Of a stretch of 64,000 bases of DNA, positions 18,463 through 27,361 are shown one piece after another. The notes beneath the pieces are model-generated. The model made no database searches. It was not told the origin of the DNA and saw only the letters and a list, made by a program, of their open reading frames with translations. Each line of letters opens with the position of its first letter. Within the stretch, counting starts at the first letter, position 1. Source of the DNA: Methylicorpusculum oleiharenae (GTDB taxonomy: Bacteria; Pseudomonadota; Gammaproteobacteria; Methylococcales; Methylomonadaceae); assembly GCF_009828925.2 (NCBI RefSeq), contig NZ_WUTY02000001.1, forward strand, positions 1,270,492 to 1,334,491, written 5' to 3'. Position numbers and translations under genes: made by a program.

Positions 18463-20556
18463 TTATTTCAATAACCTAAACATATTGGAAAAGTCGTCTG
18501 TCCAAATGATACTTTCAACTGGAGTTGCTCCAGTGTTTTTGGCTTGTTGTAATGCCGACACTTGCAGAAAGGACTGGTTTTTGCTGAGTAACGCCCAGTC
18601 GGCACGATACCAGCCCCGATTTTCCGAGGGCTGAGATTGCACCAGCAAATAGTCATAACCGGCACGCTTGGCCATGCCGCTGACCAATGGCCGCAAATCC
18701 AGATAATGATTGGTAATATGGATTGCCAATACGCCATCGGGGCGCAAATGACTTAGATACAATTGCAGAGCCTGCTCTGTAAGCAAGTGCATGGGTATCG
18801 CATCGCCATTGAACGCATCAAGAATCAATAAATCGAAAGCTTGTGGTGGTTCACGCTCCAGGGCCAATCGCGCATCGGACACGACAACGTCAAAGCGGGC
18901 TGCGGTATTTTTCAGGAAGGTGAAGTAAGTTTTAGCATATTCGACCACAGACGGATCAATGTCGTAGATACGAAAATAGTCATTCGGTTTGCCATAGGTC
19001 AACACAGTCCCTGTACCCAGCCCGACCAGGCCCACTCGCCGTCCTTGCTCTCTCGAAAAATGCGTCAGGGCCAGCCCGACTCCGGAATCATTGCCATAAT
19101 AAGCAGTAGGCCATTGGTTTTTTTCTCCTGACAAAAACTGGAAACCATGATCGATGGCACCGTGCCTCATCACCCGTTTGGCCAAATCCGGATTTTCTAA
19201 AGAACGTTCTTCCACACGCAAAACGCCGTAAAAATTACGACTGACCCGGATTTTTCCGGAAGCCGCCTGAAAAGCCTGGTTGGCCAGATTCACTCCCAGC
19301 CAGATCAACATTGCGCCTGCCAATAACCAGAGCAGTGGCTTACGACGCTTCTGCCCTGATAACTGACTGTCCACTGCGACGGCATAAAAGGTCAGCACGC
19401 AACACGCAAACAGACTAATGTGAAACTCGTAATACATTGTAAACAGCAAGGGCGCCACGACGGCGGCGAAAATTCCGCCTAATGCCCCGCCAGCTGAAAT
19501 CGCAAGATAATAAGCCGTTAACTGACTCGGGTGAGGCCTTAGTCGATAAAGCTCTCCGTGACACGTCATACAGCAGAAAAACAAGCCTGCACTGTAAATG
19601 CCGACTTGAGCTTCCAGCGTGAAGTTTCCTCCGCCGTAAAGCACCGCGACCAACGCGATAGCCGCAATCACCAGGGCAGGAATGAAAATCCGCCGTTGAT
19701 ACCAATCATGCCGGGCGAAGCAAAAAATATACGACATAATAAACAGGCTTAGCGGCACCACCCATAGAAAGGGGACGCTCGCCACATCCTGACAAAGCTG
19801 ATTGGTCGTAGCCAGCAGCAAAGTCGAGGTGGCCGCAGGCAATGCCAGCCAAAACAGCCACAACAGAGAGGATGACAGCCTATCGGAGATGTGTGTTTCG
19901 TCATCAATTGCAACGGGTTTGGCAACAATTTTCTCTGCTTTTGCCAAGCGACGAAAATCCAATGCGACACCGCCGCATAACAACACGTAAATGAAAAAGC
20001 CTGCGGACCAGCCCAACGTCTGTTGTCCCAATTTAAAATAAGGTTCGAACAGAACCGGATAGCTCAATAATGCCAGCAAAGAACCAAAATTGGACAGCGC
20101 GTACAGCGTATAGGGAGAGCGATTGGGATTGATTCGAACTATCCATGCCTGCAGCAAAGGACTGGTGGTTGACAGGATGAAATAGGGCAAACCGATGCTG
20201 CTCATCAGTAGCAAAATAATATCCAGTGTCGGTTGATCGCTGTTTTCGGGTTTGAACGATTGCTCCGGGGTCACCGGCAACGCTAACAGTGCAAGCAACA
20301 ATAGAGCGGCATGAATCAAACCCTGGCGCCGCACAGGAAAACAGTCCAGGTTGAGATGTGCATAGGCATAACCAACCAACAAAAACACCTGAAAAAAAAG
20401 CATGCAGGTAATCCAAACCGCAGGACTGCCACCAAACCACGGCAGGATAAATTTGCCAATAACGGGTTCGAGCTGAAACAGCAAATAAGCGCCCCAAAAA
20501 CTGGTAAACGCATACACTCCCCAACGAAGACCCGCAGCGGATAATGAGCTACGCAT
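18463..20556 (-). CDS. Fused MFS / spermidine synthase protein
   Basis: About 697 residues. The start at 20556 is chosen because GGAG lies six bases before it; an ATG at 20568 is the alternative. The N-terminal ~420 residues hold at least ten hydrophobic segments (first: FTSFWGAYLLFQLEPVIGKF), an MFS-like membrane module of the type fused to spermidine synthases. The C-terminal domain carries the SAM-type motif VGLVGLGTGTVL, an acidic strand YDIDPSVVEYA, and LLILDAFNGDAIPMHLLT, where the catalytic acid would be. Whether it makes a polyamine is unknown for this family. It is probably co-transcribed with the downstream cytochrome gene. Confidence 0.85.
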   Translation of the reverse strand: MRSSLSAAGLRWGVYAFTSFWGAYLLFQLEPVIGKFILPWFGGSPAVWITCMLFFQVFLLVGYAYAHLNLDCFPVRRQGLIHAALLLLALLALPVTPEQSFKPENSDQPTLDIILLLMSSIGLPYFILSTTSPLLQAWIVRINPNRSPYTLYALSNFGSLLALLSYPVLFEPYFKLGQQTLGWSAGFFIYVLLCGGVALDFRRLAKAEKIVAKPVAIDDETHISDRLSSSLLWLFWLALPAATSTLLLATTNQLCQDVASVPFLWVVPLSLFIMSYIFCFARHDWYQRRIFIPALVIAAIALVAVLYGGGNFTLEAQVGIYSAGLFFCCMTCHGELYRLRPHPSQLTAYYLAISAGGALGGIFAAVVAPLLFTMYYEFHISLFACCVLTFYAVAVDSQLSGQKRRKPLLWLLAGAMLIWLGVNLANQAFQAASGKIRVSRNFYGVLRVEERSLENPDLAKRVMRHGAIDHGFQFLSGEKNQWPTAYYGNDSGVGLALTHFSREQGRRVGLVGLGTGTVLTYGKPNDYFRIYDIDPSVVEYAKTYFTFLKNTAARFDVVVSDARLALEREPPQAFDLLILDAFNGDAIPMHLLTEQALQLYLSHLRPDGVLAIHITNHYLDLRPLVSGMAKRAGYDYLLVQSQPSENRGWYRADWALLSKNQSFLQVSALQQAKNTGATPVESIIWTDDFSNMFRLLK

Positions 20557-20699
20557 AACTATCTCCAAAAAATCACATTGAGTTCAATACTGATCATGCG
20601 TCATAGCAGGGCACCTATCAGCTCAATTTAACCAGATTTATAGGGAACTTTAAAGGGGATGCTGCTCCCCTATTCAGAAACCAATTGAAGGCGCGTTTT

Positions 20700-20855
20700 T
20701 ATGAGTACTTATTCGTTTTATGTCGAGCGGATCGTGTTGCGGGCAAAGTGCTTGTCAGAGTTGAAGATTATCCCTGGTCAAGCGTTGTCTTTGAATCTGA
20801 ACCCATGACGAGTTGGCGCCAATGGCGTGCTGAGGGTGATGATGCCGGAAAATGA
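20700..20855 (+). pseudogene. Remnant of a REP-associated tyrosine transposase (RAYT)
   Basis: Bases from ~20710 encode FYVERIVLRAK. After a one-base shift at 20748 the frame reads LVRVEDYPWSSV and ends at 20855. Together these match the C-terminal signature of RAYT/Y1 transposases (tYIe.NpvRA.lV....dYpWSS). The catalytic HUH and Tyr region is missing. It is a 3' fragment with a frameshift. Confidence 0.65.
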
Positions 20856-21228
20856 GTTATTGCGGTGAGCGTTCCATTACCTTCCGCGTTCAAAACGCGT
20901 TAGCCTTGCTTGTCTTAATGCGTGCTATCTCCGCGTCATCTTGTCCAGGGTTAAGGAATGCTCAACTGTTTGTAGCGCAATTCCAGCTTTGCTGAGGGTA
21001 ATGGAATGGAGATGATGAGGTGTTGGTTGGCAATTCAGTAGAGCAATAAAATGAAGGTGATGCACCGGCTGGGTTGGCTTAGCAGAGCGGGACTCATCAA
21101 GCGAAGTACTCAACTTTATTAAAGTTTATCTGTTGGATTATGGCTATAGCCTGAGCCTCTTGCACTTAATTATTACATATCGGTACACACCAGGCCGGAT
21201 CGTCCCTGATCGGCATGGTGGGAGAGAT
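20856..21228. other. Gene-free stretch
   Basis: About 370 bp between the transposase remnant and the 3' end of the TonB receptor gene. I see no supported coding sequence or clear terminator. Confidence 0.5.
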
Positions 21229-23520
21229 TTAAATGTCAAAGTCCAGTTCAAAACCGCCGTAGGCAAAGATAGGCATGCCTGGGCGAGGGCCGTGCGGCTG
21301 TCTTGAAACCAGATATTCTTCGTTGGAAAGATTTTGCACGCCACCGAGAATTTTGATGTTTTTGGTGACCTGGTAATAGGCCGAGACGTCGGCGACAATG
21401 TAATCGTCCGTTTTACCGAAACGCGAGTCCGGTTGTCCCGCTCCGTTGACTTGAACGTCCGTATTGTTAGCGCTGGTAAACGTTTCGCTGACATAATTGG
21501 CGGCCACTTCCAAGCCCCATTTATCAAAGTGAATACCACTGCCGAAGCTGAGTGAATATTCGGGAATATAGGGGACGCGGTTACCTTTTTTGCCGTAACT
21601 GAAAATTGATTCAGCATCTGTGGATGCAGCATCATTGAGCTGTTCGGTATCGGTATAAGTAAAGGACAAGAAATAAGGGTTACGAAAGCCCCAGCCAAAA
21701 GCGTCACCGGCATCGAAATTCATGCCCACTTCAACGCCTCTCGTGTCGACTTTACCGAAGTTTTGGTTGGCGTCGCTACCTGTGCCGCCTATGCTGTCGA
21801 TAACCAATAAGTTTTCGAATTGGGTATAAAAACCGGTAATTTCAGCAGAAAATGCTCCGTGGCTGTAGCGTCCACCTAATTCGTAGGCATTGCTGGTTTC
21901 TTCTTTTAAACCGTCCACAACTGCGTCCTGAGGACCTGGAGGTGAAAAGCCGCGGTGAGCGCTACCAAACATCATAAAATCTTCGTTGAACCGGTAATCC
22001 AGGCTGGCACCTCCGGCATACATGTCCAATGAGCTAGAGCCTGTTTGAGTCTGATTCAAATTATTTTTGTTTTTTTGGTAAAGATGTTCATAACGAATAC
22101 CTGGCGTAAAACCCCAGTTGCCAAGTTCGATCCGGTCTTTCAGAAAAAAAGCATAGGCTTGGGTGTCTTGTCTTCTATCATCCTGTTCACCGGGCAGGGT
22201 TCCGGGTGCGCCGAGATTGTTACCGACAATGACACCGTTGTTGTTTTGATCAAAAGTGATCTGGTGTTGAAAGCGCTTTTCTCCGTCCTCATGATACCGA
22301 AAGCCACCATTTATTTCGTGGTGAGTGACGCCTAAATCAAAGCGATAGTTGGCCATGGACTCAATCCCACCCGAATAATATTCGCGATTGTTGTCTCTTA
22401 CTCGCAAGCCGCAAGCCAGATTGCCTTTTAAGCAGGCAAGTCCTTCGCCGTTTCTCCCGCCCGAAAGGGCTGCAGACAAGTCCATATTACCTCCTAGGCC
22501 GCCAAGGCTGAGTCTATCTCGGCGAATATCGTTCAGCTTGCTCCAATTTCGGCTGAATTCGCTGTAGGAAGCGGTCGTTACGATATCCAAGTTTTCGGTA
22601 GGAGAAATGAAATATCGCGCAAAACCGCCAAATCGCTCCGAATCGATATTGTCGAAACGTGATGCGGAATAGCGGCGGTAAGGGTCATTTTTAAAATCGG
22701 CTTCGCTTAACCCCAGATAGGTTTCATCGGCATCCATGCTGGAGTAACCGAATTTGACTTCCAGCTTTTGATACATCTCTGTATCCGGTTCCCAGGATAA
22801 ACGCACCATGGGCTCGACTTGTTGGAAGCCGGTTTCATCGCCGTTGCGAAAATCAGCGGTTTCATCGATCGATTTGAAGCCGTCCGAACCCCGATAAAAA
22901 CCTTCAACCAAATAACCGAAGCGGCCGTGATCGGTGTCAATCGTATCGCCGACATACCCCTGAGTTCTTACCTCGTTATAACTGCCATAGATAGTTTTGA
23001 GATAGGCTTTGCCGGTATCCGGTATTGCGGTAGACAAATAGTTGAGCACACCGCCGGTGATATGCGGGCCGTATTTGATCTGACTGGAGCCTTTTAATAC
23101 CTCTATGCCGCTCATGCGTCCGCCGGCCGGGTTGTAATAAGCTGCCGGTGCAGAATAAGCGGCCGGCGCAACCAATACTCCGTCTTCCATAACCGTAATT
23201 TTTGCACTGCGCGTGGTATCGACGCCGCGAAAGCTGATATTGGGGAATAAGCCAAAGCCATCTTCTTCCCGAATATTAACCCCGGGCACTTTGCGTAAAA
23301 TTCGGTTGATATCGCTATAGCTTTGGCTGCGGATATCATCGGTATCAAGAAACTGAGCCGAGGCCGGCATATCTTTTACGTCGTCAGGGCTTCCGATAAT
23401 ATTGACCGTTTCAAGAATTTTTGGCTCATCGGCTTTCTCCTCACTTTGAGCGGGCGTTGGAAGGCCGCAGGCAAGAATCGCCAGCGATAGCGGTGTACAA
23501 AGTCGCTTGGATTGCAACAT
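21229..23520 (-). CDS. TonB-dependent outer membrane receptor (FecA-like)
   Basis: A 763-residue receptor with a GGGGAA ribosome-binding site before its ATG. A signal peptide ends near PAQSEE. The plug domain spans ~35-160 with ILETVNIIG, a VPGVNIREEDG..LFPNISFRGVD segment and GIEVLKGSSQIKYGPHITGG. A 22-strand barrel follows, ending in a C-terminal aromatic-acidic strand (GGFELDFDI). The plug and the GSYNEVRTQGYVGDT region resemble Fe(III)-dicitrate or siderophore receptors of the FecA class. No FecIR pair or transporter is adjacent, so the ligand is unknown. A Fur-box-like sequence upstream supports iron control. Confidence 0.88.
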   Translation of the reverse strand: MLQSKRLCTPLSLAILACGLPTPAQSEEKADEPKILETVNIIGSPDDVKDMPASAQFLDTDDIRSQSYSDINRILRKVPGVNIREEDGFGLFPNISFRGVDTTRSAKITVMEDGVLVAPAAYSAPAAYYNPAGGRMSGIEVLKGSSQIKYGPHITGGVLNYLSTAIPDTGKAYLKTIYGSYNEVRTQGYVGDTIDTDHGRFGYLVEGFYRGSDGFKSIDETADFRNGDETGFQQVEPMVRLSWEPDTEMYQKLEVKFGYSSMDADETYLGLSEADFKNDPYRRYSASRFDNIDSERFGGFARYFISPTENLDIVTTASYSEFSRNWSKLNDIRRDRLSLGGLGGNMDLSAALSGGRNGEGLACLKGNLACGLRVRDNNREYYSGGIESMANYRFDLGVTHHEINGGFRYHEDGEKRFQHQITFDQNNNGVIVGNNLGAPGTLPGEQDDRRQDTQAYAFFLKDRIELGNWGFTPGIRYEHLYQKNKNNLNQTQTGSSSLDMYAGGASLDYRFNEDFMMFGSAHRGFSPPGPQDAVVDGLKEETSNAYELGGRYSHGAFSAEITGFYTQFENLLVIDSIGGTGSDANQNFGKVDTRGVEVGMNFDAGDAFGWGFRNPYFLSFTYTDTEQLNDAASTDAESIFSYGKKGNRVPYIPEYSLSFGSGIHFDKWGLEVAANYVSETFTSANNTDVQVNGAGQPDSRFGKTDDYIVADVSAYYQVTKNIKILGGVQNLSNEEYLVSRQPHGPRPGMPIFAYGGFELDFDI

Positions 23521-23606
23521 ATTATTTCCCCTGAAAAAGAAGCTCTTAGAGCTGTTTAGGTAAGGTTGAGTTTAAACTGAGACTGTTGATATCCTATATC
23601 ACAGGC

Positions 23607-23627
23607 AAATGATAATCAATGTTATTC
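23607..23627 (-). promoter_or_regulatory. Fur-box-like operator
   Basis: AAATGATAATCAATGTTATT is close to the Fur consensus of GATAAT-type repeats. It lies ~90 bp upstream of the TonB receptor start, where repression by Fe-Fur is expected. Confidence 0.5.
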
Positions 23628-23961
23628 GTATAAACATTGCAGATAATTTTTACCTGTTTATGGGGGTGTGAAATAGTGAGATGCGGACCTGATTGTCATG
23701 TTCGCATTTTGTTTTAAGCGAAGTGGTGTTCAAGCCTGAAAAGCGGGCGATTACTTTGTATAAAAAGAGAGAGGGTATCTGCTCACCCTTCCGATTTTAT
23801 TAATTGTAGGTGCTTGTTTCACACAGCTGTTTCAATGGCGTTTTATAACGCTAGCTTGCTTTTATCTTGGGGAGAAGAGCGGGCTTTTAATCTACTTGGG
23901 TAGATCAATATCCGAAATTGAATAGTGTAGAGATGTGATGCAGCAGAAATGGATCAAATAA
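23628..23961. other. Gene-free stretch
   Basis: Between the TonB receptor's control region and the porin terminator. No coding sequence, repeat or hairpin of note was seen. Confidence 0.5.
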
Positions 23962-23985
23962 AAACGGCACCCGCAGGTGCCGTTT
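23962..23985 (-). terminator. Terminator of the porin gene
   Basis: A perfect 10-bp stem AAACGGCACC / GGTGCCGTTT with loop CGCA. On the minus strand it is followed by a T-rich run (TTTTATTTG). It lies 25 bp beyond the porin stop. Confidence 0.85.
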
Positions 23986-24009
23986 GAATATCAGGTTTCG
24001 CTATGGAAT

Positions 24010-25227
24010 TTAGAAGCGAATGATAGCGTCAGCTGAGATCAATACTTGGTCGTCTTCACTGTCGTCATCAAAAGCTGTGCCTTGGTCTACCCAGTCATAT
24101 CTGACTTCAGGACGAAGCGTCAACCATGATAGGGGAGAATAATTTACGCCGGCGGTCAAAGCAAAATAATGATTATCTTGTGGTACAAAGCTGTTGCTTC
24201 TGCCTATGGGTTCACCCCTGCCGAATGGTGCAACCCTTGCGCCGTCTTCGTCGCGGAACCATTCAAAACGCAGGCCGGTAGACACTTGGTCGTTAACGGC
24301 ATAAGTCAGGTATTGATTGATGCCGTACCAGTTAGCTGCGCCGCCGGTGGGGCCGTTTTCTTGTGTGCCGTAATCGTGTTGCAGCGTATAGTGCAGGCTA
24401 TCGGTGATGTCATGATTGACCACGATGCTGTACATGGAGCGGTGATCCTCGTTTTGCCCTTGCCAGTCACCCTGATCGCCACCAATATAGGCAACGGCAA
24501 CCGAGGTTTTTTCATCGTCGGTCGTATAAGAAACCGAACCTAAGAAATTGGCCGGTTCCTGAAAGAATGAATCCCACCCTGATACGACACCACCTGTGAC
24601 ACTGATGTTTTTGTTAATAGGATAAGTGAATAACGCGCCGGTATGCGTAAACGGTTCGCCATACTGCATGGTGTAGGCATGAGAATAGAAGAAATTATCC
24701 GGTGCGGTAACCACTTCATTGCCGATCAATGTATAAAAATGGCCGATTTTGGCCGTAATGCCATTGCCGATGGGTGCAAATATTGTGGCATAGACTTGTG
24801 GAAAAGCAAGCTTGTAGAAAGAGGTGCCGGAGCCAACCAAATTATCATCAAAATTATTTTGGGTGGTGAATCGAGCATCTGTTCCGTAAAGAATGTCGGC
24901 CCGGAAACCAAAATCCCAGCCGCTGCCTTCGGTATCGACGGCTCTTTCAATATAGCCATACAGCTGATTCATATGGATTTCGTTGGCGCGGTCGTTAAAA
25001 GTAACCGGTCCATTGAAGTTGTCTCTTGGGCCATCGGGGTTACCAGCAATACCGGTTGAAACCCAGCCGCCAACTTCTATGCCCATATCGTTCAGGGAGT
25101 TAACGTTAACACCTGTCAGACTTTCAACGGCGCCTTCACCTTCTGCATGTGCTAATAAAGGGGAGCACAGCAATGCGCTACAGATCGTAACCTGTAATCC
25201 CGTGTTCATTTTGTTTTTTACTGACAT
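24010..25227 (-). CDS. Outer membrane beta-barrel porin (BBP2/OmpL-like)
   Basis: A 405-residue protein with AGGAA before its ATG and a signal peptide ending at AHA (near residue 29). The mature part is made of alternating amphipathic strands rich in Tyr, Gly and Asp, such as GWDFGFRADILYGTDARF and KIGHFYTLIGNEVV. It ends in a barrel-closing ISADAIIRF with terminal Phe. The GWVSTGIAGNPDGPRDNFNGPVTF-type opening region is typical of the putative beta-barrel porin-2 family. The substrate is unknown. It is monocistronic, with its own terminator, and the promoter region is bounded upstream by an insertion sequence. Confidence 0.75.
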   Translation of the reverse strand: MSVKNKMNTGLQVTICSALLCSPLLAHAEGEGAVESLTGVNVNSLNDMGIEVGGWVSTGIAGNPDGPRDNFNGPVTFNDRANEIHMNQLYGYIERAVDTEGSGWDFGFRADILYGTDARFTTQNNFDDNLVGSGTSFYKLAFPQVYATIFAPIGNGITAKIGHFYTLIGNEVVTAPDNFFYSHAYTMQYGEPFTHTGALFTYPINKNISVTGGVVSGWDSFFQEPANFLGSVSYTTDDEKTSVAVAYIGGDQGDWQGQNEDHRSMYSIVVNHDITDSLHYTLQHDYGTQENGPTGGAANWYGINQYLTYAVNDQVSTGLRFEWFRDEDGARVAPFGRGEPIGRSNSFVPQDNHYFALTAGVNYSPLSWLTLRPEVRYDWVDQGTAFDDDSEDDQVLISADAIIRF

Positions 25228-25385
25228 AAGTGATTCCTACTGTGGTTTGAATTAAAAATTATTTAACTAACAAGGCGTTAGCCTTAGTTTTTAAGTAGTC
25301 AGGTTAATTAATTTTTTAACTTAATGAAAAGTTTGATTTCATTATAGTCATTGTTGCTTATATGACAAATTGTAGTATTTAAACG

Positions 25386-26797
25386 CAGCAATTCCCAATT
25401 TAAAACCCTGATAAAATAAGGGGCACTTAAAATCAATCAATCGCAACATTAATAAAGCCATCGGTAGATACAAATGGACTTGGAAATAATTGACCTGATA
25501 CGCCGCACCTTCGAAGACTTACCGGACTCCCGTAAACCCGGCAACAATCAGAAATACAGGATAGAAGATGCCGTTCTGAGTGCCTTCTCGGTGTTTTTCA
25601 CGCAAAGCCCGTCTTTTCTGGATTATCAGCGACGGATGGAAAAACTCCACAATCGAAATAACGCACAATCGATTTTTGGTGTTCATCAAATTCCTTCGAC
25701 CAGCCAAATCGGCAACTTGCTGGATCCCATTGCACCGGAAACACTCTATCCGGTGTTGGCCGAAGTGGGTGACAGATTGTACACACAAGGTTGCCTGAAG
25801 CCGTTCGTGAGTGTTGGCAGTACTTTGTTGGTGGCGCTGGACGGCACCGATTCCTTCAGTTCGGAAAAAATTTCCTGTCCATGCTGTACCCAACAAACGC
25901 TGAAAAACGGTCAGACCTTATACCGTCACACGTTGGTGACACCGGTCATTGTGGCTCCCGGACAAAGCCAGGTAGTGCCTTTGCCGCCGGAATTTGTTCG
26001 CGTCCAAGATGGCGTGGACAAACAGGATTGCGAACTGGCGGCGGCCAAGCGCTGGCTGACGAATTGGGGGCCTCATTACGCGCCCCGCGGCATTACGGTG
26101 CTGGGTGACGATTTATATTGTCACCAGCCGTTTTGTGAGGCCGTGCGGGCGCAGAACATGGCTTTTCTGTTTGTCTGCAAGCCTGATTCGCATGAGCTAT
26201 TGTACGAATGGCTCGACGATTTTACCCGAATCGGTGAGATTCAAACGCTCGAGAAAAGCCGTTGGAACGGAAAACAACGATTGACCGAACGCTATCGGTA
26301 TTTCAATCAAGTCCCTCTCCGCAATAGCGACGATGCATTAATGGTTAATTGGTGCGAAGTGACGATCCTCAATGCCAAACAAGAAGTGGTCTACCGCAAT
26401 GCCTGGGCAACGTCACACACTCTCGACGAACACAATGTGATCGAGATGGTCGCCGCGGGCCGCGCTCGTTGGAAAATAGAGAACGAAAACAACAATGTCC
26501 TCAAGAACCATGGCTATCATTTCGAGCATAACTTTGCCCACGGCAAACAGCAGTTGTCCAACTTCTTGGCAACCCTCAACTTATTGGCTTTCCTCACTCA
26601 TACGGTGCTTGAATGGCTCGACGAGGCTTACCGTGCCGTCCGCAATGCCGCACCTTCCAGGCGGACATTCTTCGAACAATTCCGAACCTTACTTCAATTT
26701 ATGCCTTTTGATAATTGGCAGCATTTGATGCGGTTCATGCTCTATGGAGAAAATCAAATACCTAGAAAAACGTAAGGTTTTAAAATGGGAATTGCTG
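25386..26797 (+). mobile_element. Complete insertion sequence, 1412 bp
   Basis: Terminal inverted repeats begin CAGCAATTCCCA(A/T)TTTAAAACC (25386 onward; reverse complement ending at 26797). They are flanked by a perfect 9-bp direct repeat ATTTAAACG at 25377-25385 and 26798-26806, the target-site duplication. One transposase gene fills the element. The intact ends, frame and duplication indicate a recent, probably functional insertion. Confidence 0.95.
25474..26775 (+). CDS. DDE transposase of the insertion sequence
   Basis: A 433-residue transposase. The DDE residues are visible: LLVALDGTDSFSS (first Asp), TVLGDDLYCHQPFC (second Asp), and WKIENENNNVLKNHGYHFEH (Glu, with the Y-x-x-E-H tail of IS4-fold enzymes). 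A Cys pair CPCCTQQ follows the first Asp, and SQIGNLLDPI and FLFVCKPDSHELLYEW are also characteristic. The sequence resembles elements listed as ISNCY/IS4-like; I cannot fix the family name. It is full length without frameshift. The element's 9-bp duplication supports recent activity. Confidence 0.9.
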   Translation: MDLEIIDLIRRTFEDLPDSRKPGNNQKYRIEDAVLSAFSVFFTQSPSFLDYQRRMEKLHNRNNAQSIFGVHQIPSTSQIGNLLDPIAPETLYPVLAEVGDRLYTQGCLKPFVSVGSTLLVALDGTDSFSSEKISCPCCTQQTLKNGQTLYRHTLVTPVIVAPGQSQVVPLPPEFVRVQDGVDKQDCELAAAKRWLTNWGPHYAPRGITVLGDDLYCHQPFCEAVRAQNMAFLFVCKPDSHELLYEWLDDFTRIGEIQTLEKSRWNGKQRLTERYRYFNQVPLRNSDDALMVNWCEVTILNAKQEVVYRNAWATSHTLDEHNVIEMVAAGRARWKIENENNNVLKNHGYHFEHNFAHGKQQLSNFLATLNLLAFLTHTVLEWLDEAYRAVRNAAPSRRTFFEQFRTLLQFMPFDNWQHLMRFMLYGENQIPRKT

Positions 26798-26806
26798 ATT
26801 TAAACG

Positions 26807-27182
26807 ACATTGTGTCTAGACAGCAGCAGGATCCATGCCGAATTTATAAGCTTATGAAATAATAGAACATCATGGTTTGATATTTGAATTAATAAGGCTG
26901 TTATGCACAAAATAAGAGCACAAAATGAGTTAAAATGCTCTTAATTGGTGCAGCAAGTAGTGCGGTTCATCTTTTGGTGCAAACCTGTTGTTTTTGCCTG
27001 AATCAACGGCTCTGACTGATTTGTGCCGACACACTGCTTTTTGCAGAGAGACGGCGATCGAAAATCAGGACTTATCAGGGTTATGTTAGCTAATCTCAAT
27101 GAATTAACTTTAGCTATTGAGTTTCGTTCAATATAATTCCCTAAAAGCACGAATGACCGGCAGATATGCTATAAGTGAATTC
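26807..27182. other. Gene-free stretch upstream of the oadB leader
   Basis: About 375 AT-rich bases between the insertion sequence and the leader hairpin. No supported coding sequence. This should hold the oadB promoter, but I cannot single out a convincing -35/-10 pair. Confidence 0.4.
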
Positions 27183-27293
27183 TTATTGGTTGACCCTTGC
27201 AATTGCAATGACCAATAGATAAGACGCTGGCACCTAGTCCTGGATTAGTGCGGGTAGGTCTCCCATAGGAAAAGGGAAGGTAAGAGGCGTTTT
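27183..27293 (+). promoter_or_regulatory. Structured leader RNA upstream of oadB, possible riboswitch
   Basis: A first hairpin pairs TTATTGGT (27183-27190) with ACCAATA (27211-27217). A compact domain is then closed by AAGACGC (27221-27227) with GCGTTTT (27287-27293). Inside it are GCAC/GTGC and TCCC/GGGA hairpins and purine-rich joining segments (GGAAAAGGGAAGGTAAGAG). The 3' edge is ~70 nt before the ATG of a Na+-translocating pump subunit. Na+-sensing riboswitches are known before such genes, but I cannot match a consensus from memory. Confidence 0.4.
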
Positions 27294-27361
27294 GCGGCTT
27301 TTACACCACAGTTTGCCCACATTGAGATACCCGTTTAAAACTAATTAAGTCGAGACAATTT

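Noticed and set aside
21144-21713. 189-codon minus-strand frame at the 3' end of the TonB receptor
   Set aside because: It lies in another frame over the receptor's barrel region, and the receptor itself ends properly with an aromatic terminal strand.
27221-27293. Possible tRNA or small SRP RNA
   Set aside because: No acceptor/T-arm pattern (no TTC in a 7-nt loop) and no SRP GGAAGGAAGCAGCC-type apical loop.
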